The notes beneath the pieces are model-generated. The model did no database searches and had not been told where the DNA came from. It saw only the letters and a program-made list of their open reading frames with translations. A DNA stretch of 34,547 nt from positions 25,383-59,929 of the forward strand of contig NZ_MJIL01000091.1 in assembly GCF_001939735.1 (NCBI RefSeq), given 5' to 3'. The stretch comes from Photobacterium proteolyticum. Its GTDB lineage: Bacteria; Pseudomonadota; Gammaproteobacteria; Enterobacterales; Vibrionaceae. Made by a program: the position numbers and the translations under genes. Below, piece after piece: positions 16,533 through 23,942 of the stretch. The first letter of the stretch is position 1. Every line of letters starts with the position of its first letter.

Positions 16533-17753
16533 ATGAGTAAGTTCTATGTAGGTTCTGAAGTAGGTCAATTACGTCGCGTACTTCTTCATCGTCCAGAGCG
16601 TGCGTTAACTCACCTAACGCCTTCAAACTGCCATGAGTTATTGTTTGATGATGTATTGGCTGTTGAGCGTGCCGGTGAAGAGCATGACGTATTTGCCAAT
16701 ACGCTTCGCGAACAAGGCGTTGAAGTCTTCCTGCTTCGTGACATGCTTGCTGAAACACTTGCGGTACCAGAAGCAAAAGACTGGCTGCTAGGTACTCAAA
16801 TCTCTGATTACCGTTTCGGTCCGGCTTTCGCCAACGATGTTCGCTGCTTCCTGGCTGACCTTCCTAACCAAGAACTAGCCTCTATTCTACTTGGCGGCCT
16901 AAGCTACTCAGAGCTTCCAATCAAATCATCTTCAATGATGCAAGGTATGCACGAGCCTACAGACTTCATCATTGAACCATTGCCAAACCACCTATTTACT
17001 CGCGATACATCTTGCTGGGTATACGGCGGCGTGTCTATCAACCCAATGGCTAAACCTGCTCGCCAACGTGAAACCAACCACGTTCGTGCAATCTACCGCT
17101 GGCACCCAACCTTCGCAGGCCAAGACTTCATTAAGTACTTCGGTGACGAAGAGAAAATGTACGACAACTCGACTATCGAAGGCGGCGACGTACTGGTTAT
17201 CGGTAAAGGCGCGGTACTTATCGGCATGTCCGAGCGCACTACCCCACAAGGTGTTGAGCAGCTAGCTTCTAGCCTGTTCAAGCACGGCGAAGCGAAGCAA
17301 GTTATCGCTATGCAGCTACCTAAGCACCGCTCTTGCATGCACCTGGATACAGTAATGACGCATATGCGTGAAGATACCTTCTCTGTTTACCCAGAAGTTG
17401 TGCGTAAAGACGTACAGTGCTGGAGCCTGACAGGTGATGAATCTGGCGCAGTCAGCGTAAAAGAAGAAGGCTACTTCGTAACTGCTATCGAAAAAGCACT
17501 GGGTGTGGGTCAGCTTAACCTTATCACCACAGGTGGCGACAGCTTCGAAGCTGAACGTGAGCAGTGGAACGATGCGAACAACGTACTGACTGTGAAACCA
17601 GGCGTGGTTATTGGCTACGAGCGTAACGTCTACACCAACGAGAAGTACGACAAAGCTGGTATCACCGTTCTTCCAATCCCAGGTGACGAGCTAGGCCGCG
17701 GCCGTGGTGGCGCACGCTGCATGAGCTGCCCAATCGAACGTGACGGTATCTAA
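16533..17753 (+). CDS. arcA: arginine deiminase
   Basis: 406-residue cytosolic hydrolase converting arginine to citrulline and ammonia, the first step of the ADI pathway. Catalytic positions are intact: D158 in NHLFTRDTS, E216 in IEGGD, H270 and D272 in MHLDT, and the nucleophile C399 in GGARCMSCP close to the C-terminus. The length fits the family (about 405-420). Translation starts directly after the shared 13-base leader element. arcC and argF follow in the same direction, separated by 121- and 129-base spacers. A truncated copy of its 5' end lies 2.8 kb upstream. Besides ATP supply through ArcC, the ammonia released may support acid tolerance (inferred). Confidence 0.97.
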   Translation: MSKFYVGSEVGQLRRVLLHRPERALTHLTPSNCHELLFDDVLAVERAGEEHDVFANTLREQGVEVFLLRDMLAETLAVPEAKDWLLGTQISDYRFGPAFANDVRCFLADLPNQELASILLGGLSYSELPIKSSSMMQGMHEPTDFIIEPLPNHLFTRDTSCWVYGGVSINPMAKPARQRETNHVRAIYRWHPTFAGQDFIKYFGDEEKMYDNSTIEGGDVLVIGKGAVLIGMSERTTPQGVEQLASSLFKHGEAKQVIAMQLPKHRSCMHLDTVMTHMREDTFSVYPEVVRKDVQCWSLTGDESGAVSVKEEGYFVTAIEKALGVGQLNLITTGGDSFEAEREQWNDANNVLTVKPGVVIGYERNVYTNEKYDKAGITVLPIPGDELGRGRGGARCMSCPIERDGI

Positions 17754-17789
17754 GCCGAACGATAAATCCTGAGCAACATAGCTCGGGGG

Positions 17790-17843
17790 CTAAGCGAAAA
17801 CGCTAAGCAAAAATAATATGGCCGGTACCAATGAATACCGGCC
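17790..17843 (+). other. two hairpins between arcA and arcC
   Basis: GCTAAGCG-AAAA-CGCTAAGC (17790-17809, one mismatch) and the perfect 8-bp stem GGCCGGTA/TACCGGCC (17820-17843, eight-base loop) lie between the two genes. Neither has a T tail, so they are more likely transcript-stabilising or processing signals than terminators. They could make arcA mRNA more abundant than arcC. Confidence 0.55.
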
Positions 17844-17874
17844 AACAAAGCACAAAACCAAGAGAGACGATCCC

Positions 17875-18786
17875 ATGACCAAGCAAACTGTTGTTGTTGC
17901 ACTTGGTGGTAACGCCCTACTACGTCGCGGCGAGCCACTAGAAGCAGATATCCAGCGCCAGAACATTGCTACGGCAGCAAAAACCATCGCGGAAATCGCG
18001 GAAGAATATAACGTCGTGCTGGTACACGGAAACGGCCCGCAAGTTGGCCTACTGGCACTACAAGGTCTGGAATACAAGAAAGTAAATCCATACCCACTGG
18101 ATGTACTGGGTTCAGAAACCCAAGGCATGATCGGCTACATCCTAATGCAAGAACTGAAAAACCTGCTTCCTGAGCAGAACGTTTCCTGCATGCTTACGCA
18201 AATGAGCGTGGATCCGAATGACCCAGCATTTGCAGACCCAACAAAACCTATCGGTCCTGTTTACCAAGAAGCTGAAGCGCGTGAACTGGCTGAAAAATAC
18301 CACTGGACAGTGAAGCCGGACGGCCAGTACTTCCGCCGTGTTGTACCAAGCCCACAGCCTACCGGCATTATCGAAGACGAAGCGATTGCAGCACTGATCA
18401 AACAGCAACACCTGGTGATCTGTACTGGTGGCGGCGGTATCCCAGTGAAGAAAGAAGACGGCAAGCTGGTTGGTGTCGAAGCGGTTATCGACAAAGACAT
18501 GTCAGCAGCGTTCCTGGCCAAGCAACTTAATGCCGACGCACTGCTAATCCTGACCGATGCTGACGCTGTGTTCCTTGACTGGGGCAAACCAACCCAGAAA
18601 GCCCTGCGCAGCACGACACCACGTGAGCTATCACAATACGCCTTTGACGCAGGCTCTATGGGACCAAAAATTGATGCCTCTTGCGAGTTCATCAAGCAAG
18701 GCGGCAAATTGGTTGGTATCGGCTCACTGGAAGCGGGTCTACGCATCCTGAAAGGTGAAGCCGGAACAAATATTGTTGCAGAATAA
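17875..18786 (+). CDS. arcC: carbamate kinase
   Basis: 303-residue amino-acid-kinase-fold enzyme that transfers phosphate from carbamoyl phosphate to ADP, the ATP-yielding last step of the ADI pathway. Recognisable motifs are VVALGGNALLRRGE (N-terminal phosphate loop), VLVHGNGPQVG (near 46-56), GGGGIPV (about 184-190), VIDKDMSAAFLA and ILTDADAVFLDWG. The start is the ATG at 17875, following a GAGAGACGATCCC leader related to that of arcA. The length is close to the family norm (about 310). It lies between arcA and the carbamoyltransferase gene. Confidence 0.96.
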   Translation: MTKQTVVVALGGNALLRRGEPLEADIQRQNIATAAKTIAEIAEEYNVVLVHGNGPQVGLLALQGLEYKKVNPYPLDVLGSETQGMIGYILMQELKNLLPEQNVSCMLTQMSVDPNDPAFADPTKPIGPVYQEAEARELAEKYHWTVKPDGQYFRRVVPSPQPTGIIEDEAIAALIKQQHLVICTGGGGIPVKKEDGKLVGVEAVIDKDMSAAFLAKQLNADALLILTDADAVFLDWGKPTQKALRSTTPRELSQYAFDAGSMGPKIDASCEFIKQGGKLVGIGSLEAGLRILKGEAGTNIVAE

Positions 18787-18787
18787 C

Positions 18788-18801
18788 AGAATAGTTATTC
18801 A
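18788..18801. promoter_or_regulatory. ARG-box-like operator upstream of argF
   Basis: AGAATAGTTATTCA matches the ArgR half-palindrome consensus TGAATAATTATTCA at 12 of 14 positions and begins two bases after the arcC stop codon. A perfect 7-bp inverted repeat (GAATAAC-N6-GTTATTC, 18781-18800) covers it. A possible promoter (TTATTC with GATAAA, 18-base spacer, 18795-18824) would be covered. This suggests a separate arginine-controlled promoter for argF within the operon. Confidence 0.5.
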
Positions 18802-18845
18802 CAAAAGCATCATAATACGATAAACAATACATAATACAGGCTGGC

Positions 18846-18874
18846 ACACTGCCAAACATAACCAAAGGCAGTGT
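18846..18874 (+). other. hairpin in the argF leader
   Basis: ACACTGCC (18846-18853) and GGCAGTGT (18867-18874) form a perfect 8-bp stem with a 13-base loop, 41 bases before the argF start. There is no T tail. It may stabilise the transcript or affect translation; this is speculative. Confidence 0.4.
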
Positions 18875-18915
18875 CAGCTGGCCAGAGAGATACAGATTCT
18901 TAAGAGGAAAACATC

Positions 18916-19926
18916 ATGGCTTTTAATCTTCGCAACCGTAACTTCCTTAAACTACTAGACTTCACTCCTCGTGAAATTCAGCACATGCTAGAGCTATCAG
19001 CTGAGCTGAAAAAAGCCAAGTACAACGGTTACGAGCAGCCACGCCTAACAGGTAAGAACATTGCACTGATCTTCGAGAAAACATCTACTCGTACTCGCTG
19101 TGCGTTCGAAGTAGCAGCCTACGACCAGGGCGCTAAAGTTTCTTACCTAGGCCCATCAGGCTCTCAAATTGGCCACAAAGAATCTATGAAAGATACTGCG
19201 CGTGTTCTTGGTCGCATGTATGACGGCATCGAATACCGTGGTTTCGGTCAGGAAATCGTTGAAGAGCTAGGTGCTTACGCTGGTGTTCCAGTATGGAACG
19301 GCCTGACAGACGAATTCCACCCAACGCAAATCCTGGCTGACTTCCTGACTATGCAAGAGCATGGCCGTGGCAAGCAGCTACACGAAATGACTTTCGCTTA
19401 CCTGGGTGATGCTCGCAACAACATGGGTAACTCACTAATGGTTGGCGCTGCGAAAATGGGCATGGACATCCGCCTGGTAGCTCCAAAAGCCTTCTGGCCT
19501 GAAGAAGAGCTAGTCGCTCAGTGCCTAGAAATCGCTGAAGAAACAGGCGCGAAAATCACCATGACTGAAGACGTACAAGAAGGCGTTCAAGGTTGTGACT
19601 TCCTATACACTGATGTTTGGGTATCAATGGGTGAAGCGAAAGAAGCGTGGGCTGAGCGTATCAACCTAATGCTTCCTTACCAGGTCAACATGGACATGCT
19701 TAAAGCAACAGGCAACCCACATGTGAAATTCATGCACTGCCTACCTGCTTTCCATGGCGAAGATACAACAGTTGGTAAAGAGCTAGCGAAAGAATACCCA
19801 GTACTGGCTAACGGTGTGGAAGTAACTGACGAAGTGGTTGAGTCTAAGCACTCTATCGTATTCGACGAAGCTGAAAACCGCATGCACACCATCAAAGCAG
19901 TAATGGTGGCAACACTGGGTCAGTAA
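18916..19926 (+). CDS. argF: ornithine carbamoyltransferase (ArgF/ArcB)
   Basis: 336-residue transcarbamylase interconverting ornithine plus carbamoyl phosphate and citrulline plus phosphate. Carbamoyl phosphate site STRTR is at 57-61, HPTQ at 135-138, the ornithine-binding SMGE loop near residue 239, and HCLP near 274. Its length and sequence resemble Pseudomonas catabolic ArcB (336 aa). Residue 106 is Glu (MYDGIEYRG), as in that catabolic enzyme; E. coli ArgI has Gln there. As I recall, changing this Glu in Pseudomonas ArcB made the enzyme anabolic-like. The operon context supports a catabolic role, but an ARG-box-like site upstream suggests it also serves biosynthesis. AGAGGA precedes the ATG, and a terminator follows. 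Confidence 0.94.
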   Translation: MAFNLRNRNFLKLLDFTPREIQHMLELSAELKKAKYNGYEQPRLTGKNIALIFEKTSTRTRCAFEVAAYDQGAKVSYLGPSGSQIGHKESMKDTARVLGRMYDGIEYRGFGQEIVEELGAYAGVPVWNGLTDEFHPTQILADFLTMQEHGRGKQLHEMTFAYLGDARNNMGNSLMVGAAKMGMDIRLVAPKAFWPEEELVAQCLEIAEETGAKITMTEDVQEGVQGCDFLYTDVWVSMGEAKEAWAERINLMLPYQVNMDMLKATGNPHVKFMHCLPAFHGEDTTVGKELAKEYPVLANGVEVTDEVVESKHSIVFDEAENRMHTIKAVMVATLGQ

Positions 19927-19982
19927 TCGGCTCTCTTGAGTTTTAAAGATTCGACGTAGAAAACCTTAAAGCTCTTATAATT

Positions 19983-20012
19983 AATGCCGTCCCTCGGGGC
20001 GGCATTTGCATT
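19983..20012 (+). terminator. terminator of the arc operon
   Basis: A stem AATGCCGTCCC/GGGGCGGCATT with one T-G wobble and a small loop, followed by TTGCATTTTCC, 57 bases after the argF stop. The T tail is imperfect. Confidence 0.7.
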
Positions 20013-20136
20013 TTCCTTCATTTCCCTACTGATAGAACGCCTCATAAAGCCCTTCCTTTTCAGCGGGTTATTCCGAATTTATCGCACCGGTTCAGCAGCG
20101 TAATATCTGCATAAAATCCCACAAAATGAATACTTT

Positions 20137-20174
20137 ACGCAAACGCTTGCGCTCACAAAAAATGGGCGTATAAT
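20137..20174 (+). promoter_or_regulatory. pyrBI promoter with PurR-like operator
   Basis: TATAAT at 20169-20174 is a perfect -10, with TTGCGC (20147-20152) as a plausible -35 at a 16-base spacing. ACGCAAACGCTTGCGC (20137-20152) overlaps the -35 and matches the E. coli PurR operator (ACGCAAACGTTT...) exactly over its first nine bases. Repression of pyrBI by a purine-sensing PurR is therefore plausible, in addition to attenuation. Confidence 0.65.
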
Positions 20175-20205
20175 CCTTCGCAATTTGTCAGAACAGAGTC
20201 GGAAA

Positions 20206-20310
20206 ATGAACCAGCCAGTTAAGCACAACTTGACGCACTACCGCCGAAAATCGGCACTGGTCTCGTTTTTCTGTTTTTTCAATTTTTTAAAAAAAGCCTC
20301 CTTTATTTAG
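20206..20310 (+). CDS. pyrL: pyrBI leader peptide (PyrL-like)
   Basis: 34-codon frame starting MNQPVKHNLTHYRRK with a Phe-rich stretch (FFCFFNF) encoded by a U-rich tract. Its TAG stop lies within the attenuator loop. It begins about 25 bases after the expected transcription start. By analogy with E. coli pyrL, low UTP makes RNA polymerase pause in the U-rich region. The translating ribosome then keeps close behind and blocks terminator formation, letting pyrBI be transcribed. The peptide sequence itself is not similar to E. coli PyrL beyond its layout. It is too short for routine gene callers and easily missed. Confidence 0.8.
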   Translation: MNQPVKHNLTHYRRKSALVSFFCFFNFLKKASFI

Positions 20311-20323
20311 GGGGCTTTTTTTT
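20289..20323 (+). terminator. pyrBI transcription attenuator
   Basis: A stem of seven A plus GCCTCC pairs with GGGGGC plus eight T (one T-G wobble) around an eight-base loop. The leader peptide's stop codon falls in the loop and stem, so a close-following ribosome would disrupt it. This is the expected layout for UTP-sensitive attenuation of pyrBI. Confidence 0.88.
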
Positions 20324-20460
20324 GTCTGTTTTTTGCGTGAGAGCAGACAAATTTAAACAGATCTCTGGCAGCAGCTTCATTCGATGAATACATTGGATGA
20401 AAGGGCACCAGAGAAAGTTTAGATATATTCATCAGTTATCTATCATAGGGAAGAGAAGCC

Positions 20461-21390
20461 ATGGCGAACTCGTTGTTTCAAAAGCACATCATCTCCATTC
20501 CGGAACTAAACCGAAGTGAACTTGAACTTATTGTTGAAACTGCTGGAAAACTAAAAGCAGAGCCAAATCCGACACTACTTAAGAACAAGGTAGTGGCAAG
20601 CTGCTTCTTTGAGCCTTCAACACGTACTCGCCTGTCGTTTGAAACGGCTGTTCAACGCCTGGGAGGCACAGTGATTGGCTTTGACAATGGCGGCAACACG
20701 TCACTGGCGAAAAAAGGCGAAACCCTGGCGGACTCGGTTCAAGTTATCTCATCATATGTCGACGCCTTTGTGATGCGCCACCCTCAGGAAGGTGCGGCTC
20801 GTCTGGCGTCTGAATTCTCTAACGGTGTACCGGTCGTCAACGGCGGTGACGGTGCCAACCAGCACCCAACCCAGACACTGCTGGATCTATTCAGTATCTT
20901 CGAAACACAGGGCCATTTGGATAACCTGAATGTAGCGTTTGTCGGCGACTTGAAATACGGCCGAACCGTTCACTCGCTCACGCAGGCACTGTCTAAATTC
21001 AACAACATCAACTTCTTCTTCATCGCACCTGAAATTCTGGCGATGCCTGACTACATCTGCGAAGAACTGGACGACGCCGGTATCAACTACAGCCTGCATA
21101 CCAGCATGGAAGAGGTGATACCTCAGCTGGATGTCCTGTATATGACACGTGTCCAGAAAGAGCGCTTTGACGAGTCTGAGTATGCCCACATGAAAGCCGC
21201 CTATATCCTGACGGCGGACATGCTGGCCGAAGCCCGCGACAACCTGAAAGTACTGCATCCACTGCCACGTGTCGATGAAATCACTGTCGATGTCGACAAG
21301 ACCAAGCACGCCTATTACTTCCAGCAGGCAGAAAATGGTGTGTATGCACGTGAAGCCCTACTAGCCCTTGTACTAAACGAAGAACTTTAA
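20461..21390 (+). CDS. pyrB: aspartate carbamoyltransferase catalytic subunit
   Basis: 309-residue catalytic chain that joins carbamoyl phosphate and aspartate, the first committed step of pyrimidine synthesis. The carbamoyl phosphate site EPSTRTRLSFE is at about 51-61, with ANQHPTQTLLDLF near 132-144 and LHPLPRVDEI near 264-273. The length is close to E. coli PyrB (311). GGAAGAG precedes the ATG. pyrI follows after 16 bases, giving the usual class B holoenzyme. Controlled by the attenuator upstream and probably by PurR. It competes with ArcC and the ornithine enzyme encoded just upstream for carbamoyl phosphate. Confidence 0.98.
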   Translation: MANSLFQKHIISIPELNRSELELIVETAGKLKAEPNPTLLKNKVVASCFFEPSTRTRLSFETAVQRLGGTVIGFDNGGNTSLAKKGETLADSVQVISSYVDAFVMRHPQEGAARLASEFSNGVPVVNGGDGANQHPTQTLLDLFSIFETQGHLDNLNVAFVGDLKYGRTVHSLTQALSKFNNINFFFIAPEILAMPDYICEELDDAGINYSLHTSMEEVIPQLDVLYMTRVQKERFDESEYAHMKAAYILTADMLAEARDNLKVLHPLPRVDEITVDVDKTKHAYYFQQAENGVYAREALLALVLNEEL

Positions 21391-21406
21391 GCAGGAGATG
21401 ACAGCT

Positions 21407-21871
21407 ATGACTAAGGAAACTCAACTACAGGTTGAAGCAATTAAGAACGGTTCTGTTATCGACCACATTCCGGCGAATGTAGGGATCAAGGTGCTGAAAC
21501 TGTTCAAGATGCACAAAACCAACCAGCGCGTTACCGTCGGCCTGAACCTGCCATCATCGGCACTGGGCGCCAAGGACCTGATTAAAATTGAAAACACGTT
21601 CATCAGTGAAGACCAGGCCAACCAGTTGGCACTGTATGCCCCTAAGGCGACAGTCAACCAGATCGAAAACTATGAGGTTGTTAAGAAACTGACTCTGTCG
21701 CTGCCCGATCAGATCAACGCTATTTTCAAATGCCCGAACACCAACTGCATTACCCATGGCGAGCCGGTCGACAGCAGCTTCAGCGTTCTAACCAAGAAAG
21801 ACGATGTACAGCTGAAATGTAAATATTGTGAGAAAGTCTTCTCACGCGAAATCGTTACCGAGCATAACTAA
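21407..21871 (+). CDS. pyrI: aspartate carbamoyltransferase regulatory subunit
   Basis: 154-residue regulatory chain that binds CTP/ATP and tunes PyrB allosterically. The N-terminal nucleotide domain includes LQVEAIKNGSVIDHIPA (about 6-22). The C-terminal zinc domain has four cysteines in CPNTNC and CKYCEK. I chose the ATG at 21407 because TKETQLQVEAIKNG lines up with E. coli PyrI (153 aa) and the GGAG site lies nine bases before it. An upstream ATG at 21398 directly abuts the ribosome site and is less likely. Followed by a strong terminator. Confidence 0.97.
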   Translation: MTKETQLQVEAIKNGSVIDHIPANVGIKVLKLFKMHKTNQRVTVGLNLPSSALGAKDLIKIENTFISEDQANQLALYAPKATVNQIENYEVVKKLTLSLPDQINAIFKCPNTNCITHGEPVDSSFSVLTKKDDVQLKCKYCEKVFSREIVTEHN

Positions 21872-21911
21872 CTGCCTCAGAAACGACTTTTCCTGCATCA
21901 AGACTAAGAAT

Positions 21912-21939
21912 ACCGGCTCACCCCTGAGCCGGTTTTTTT
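21912..21939 (+). terminator. rho-independent terminator of pyrBI
   Basis: A 9-bp perfect stem ACCGGCTCA/TGAGCCGGT with a CCCC loop and a seven-T tail, 40 bases after the pyrI stop. Confidence 0.93.
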
Positions 21940-22078
21940 ATTCTCATTTCTAGAGCGCTCGGCCCCCACTAATGCCTCTACCTTTGAAAAATCACAACTA
22001 AAAACCGACAGGGCTACTCCTTTTATCGATCTCTATCGATGCCACTGCCGGACTCATCGACTTTCAAAGGGCAGCGGC

Positions 22079-23071
22079 ATGAAGTGTGTTATAGATTTTG
22101 GTTGGCATTCCAATTCTCTATTCTCCAGGCTTAGTGGAGGTGCACTGGCGCTGGCTTTGATGTCAGGCTGTATCATGAGCAATGGCCCGATCAGCCAGGC
22201 GCCGGGCAACCAGGCCAACCAGATGGTCATGATTGGGATCCCGCTCCTGCTCGGCGGTTTTGGCTCTGCCGTTCCGGTCAACAACGAGTATATGATCACC
22301 GCCAAGCATGTTGCCCGGTTGTCCTGGGACTTCGGTGTCATTCATCACCCCTATTGCGATCTCGCCCTGATCCGCCGTTCATCAGTCCGTATTCCGACCT
22401 GGGGGCTGATCTATCCGGACCAGCCCGTGTCCCACCACGGGCATTCGCTAGTCGGCAACAGTATCAAAGGGGACGGCAAGTACCTCCAGGATGTCATCGA
22501 CACCAATACCGATTGCCTCTACTCGCTCAGTGATGCTCCTGTGATGTCGGGAATGAGCGGAGGCCCTGTCTTTAACCCCGACGGCGAGATTGCCGGGATC
22601 ACGGTGGCCATCGTCCATAACCCGGAAGATTTGCGCAACCTGCGCCCGGCCGTCCGCTACAGCCAGTTTGTCCCTGCCACCCTTATTTTCGACTGGCTTG
22701 ATGCGCTGGGTATTGCTACCGCCTCGGCCAGTCCGGCGCTTGCCTCTATTCAGGTATCCCAATATGTCACCGACCTCAATCGTCCCAACCGTCCTGTCAT
22801 CGACATTGCCAGCGTGACTGACACACCGGACAGACTCCAGGAAACAGATATCAAGCAGTTAACGCCTGTCGATAGCGAAATCAATACGGCTGCAGCGAGC
22901 TCATCGCCGTTCGAAACCTACCGGACACCCATTTCCTCAACCTTCCAACCGCCGGCCCAAAGGACAGCCCCGGATAACAGCGCCGAGGCACTTTCCGGGC
23001 TCAGAAGCGATCCGGAAGCCGGCACCCAGCTAACCTCACAGCCACAGAAAAAAGTTCCTCAAAATCCGTAA
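22079..23071 (+). CDS. trypsin-like serine protease, predicted lipoprotein
   Basis: 330-residue protein. It has a hydrophobic N-terminal segment (about 14-30) ending LMSGC, a lipobox-like site with C31 as the would-be lipidated residue. Trypsin-fold catalytic residues are visible: H77 in ITAKHVA, D94 in HPYCDLALI and S160 in GMSGGPVF, so the triad looks complete over a compact domain of about 45-235. The remaining ~95 residues are low-complexity, rich in Ser, Thr, Pro and Gln, and probably a disordered tail. Activity and target are unknown. The gene has its own start region with AAGGG before the ATG. It sits between pyrI and argR with no obvious functional link. No PDZ domain is seen, unlike DegP/DegS. 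Confidence 0.75.
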   Translation: MKCVIDFGWHSNSLFSRLSGGALALALMSGCIMSNGPISQAPGNQANQMVMIGIPLLLGGFGSAVPVNNEYMITAKHVARLSWDFGVIHHPYCDLALIRRSSVRIPTWGLIYPDQPVSHHGHSLVGNSIKGDGKYLQDVIDTNTDCLYSLSDAPVMSGMSGGPVFNPDGEIAGITVAIVHNPEDLRNLRPAVRYSQFVPATLIFDWLDALGIATASASPALASIQVSQYVTDLNRPNRPVIDIASVTDTPDRLQETDIKQLTPVDSEINTAAASSSPFETYRTPISSTFQPPAQRTAPDNSAEALSGLRSDPEAGTQLTSQPQKKVPQNP

Positions 23072-23178
23072 CTGACACCGAATATGGCGGAATAAAATTC
23101 GTCATATAGCAGAAAAAATCGGCTTTTTATTTTGGTGATTAGGGTCAATAAAACATAATCACATTATTGTTATGATGC

Positions 23179-23211
23179 TTATGCAAGATTATGCAATGGC
23201 TATATTATAAC
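23179..23211 (+). promoter_or_regulatory. argR promoter with ARG-box-like site
   Basis: TGCAAGATTATGCAA (23182-23196) read on the minus strand fits the ArgR box TGNATWWWWATNCA at 10 of 12 informative positions. It overlaps a weak -35 (TTATGC, 23179-23184) with TATATT (23201-23206) as -10 at a 16-base spacing. Autoregulation of the downstream argR is inferred. The leader to the GTG start would be about 130 bases and contains the shared GAGAGATACGATC element. Confidence 0.45.
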
Positions 23212-23295
23212 TTGCGTTATGCCTGCCCCCGAAGACCATCGTGCAGATGGCTGCCGAAGTACGCACTTCCTTGTCGGAACATGGCGGGCAATACA

Positions 23296-23308
23296 GAGAG
23301 ATACGATC
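23296..23308 (+). repeat. 13-base leader element GAGAGATACGATC (argR copy)
   Basis: An exact match to the leader element that ends at the arcA start codon and at that of the arcA remnant. Here it lies 33 bases upstream of the GTG start, so it is not the ribosome site (AAGGAG, 23329-23334, is). The preceding bases, AATACA, also resemble the arcA context (AAATA). Confidence 0.65.
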
Positions 23309-23340
23309 TTAATACCCTATAGAATAACAAGGAGTTGCCC

Positions 23341-23835
23341 GTGAATGTATCCAATGTACACGGCGCGATTGATGCACTTTCATCTGATGAGAACATCACT
23401 ACAGCCTGCAAACGTCTGCTTCAGCAGCAAAGCTTTTCGACCCAGGACGACATCCGCCAGCGTTTGATTGACATGGGATATGATGATGTCAGTCAGTCGA
23501 CGGTTTCCCGTCTGCTCTCACGACTTGGCGTTGCCAAGGTACCCAATGCCTACGGTAAAAAGGTCTATTGCCTAACGGTTGAAAATGAGCCGGTGCAGGT
23601 TGGTTCATCCATTTCCTCGCAGATCGAATTCATTACCCACAACCAGCTCGTGGTCGTGGTCAAGACCCATCCCGGCGGCGCGCAACTTGTTGCCCGTCTG
23701 ATTGATATCCAGCCTCATGCCGAGATTCTGGGAACCGTGGGTGGAAATGATACGGTAATGGTTGCGCCGAAGGACATTAACCGCATTGAACAATGCGAGC
23801 GTGTGGTTAAAGCACGATTAGGGATCCCGGCCTAA
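23341..23835 (+). CDS. argR: ArgR-family arginine repressor paralogue with altered ligand motif
   Basis: 164-residue ArgR-type regulator. Residues about 20-85 form the winged helix (TQDDIRQRLIDMGYDDVSQSTVSRLLSRLG). Residues about 95-164 form the hexamerisation and ligand domain (HPGGAQLVARLID, ILGTVGGNDTVMVAP). E. coli ArgR has GDDT, with D128 and D129 contacting arginine. Here the first Asp is Asn (N136, the same distance from the C-terminus as E. coli D128). The start is the GTG at 23341, six bases after AAGGAG; a TTG at 23335 abuts the ribosome site. In related bacteria the housekeeping argR lies next to mdh; this copy lies near the ADI locus, so it may be a second, pathway-specific repressor. 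Confidence 0.85.
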   Translation: MNVSNVHGAIDALSSDENITTACKRLLQQQSFSTQDDIRQRLIDMGYDDVSQSTVSRLLSRLGVAKVPNAYGKKVYCLTVENEPVQVGSSISSQIEFITHNQLVVVVKTHPGGAQLVARLIDIQPHAEILGTVGGNDTVMVAPKDINRIEQCERVVKARLGIPA

Positions 23836-23942
23836 CCTTACTTACGTGCTACAAGTAACAGGAAATACTTTGACCTAAATTGTTTTGGGCTGCAAACTAG
23901 TGCCCTAAACATAGGTTCTGAATGACTTAGTAAGGACAATCA

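Noticed and set aside
20108..20121. TGCATAAAATCCCA as an ARG box upstream of pyrB
   Set aside because: Only the left half and A/T core fit, it is about 50 bases upstream of the pyrBI -10, and pyrBI is not known to be arginine-controlled; chance is likely in AT-rich DNA.
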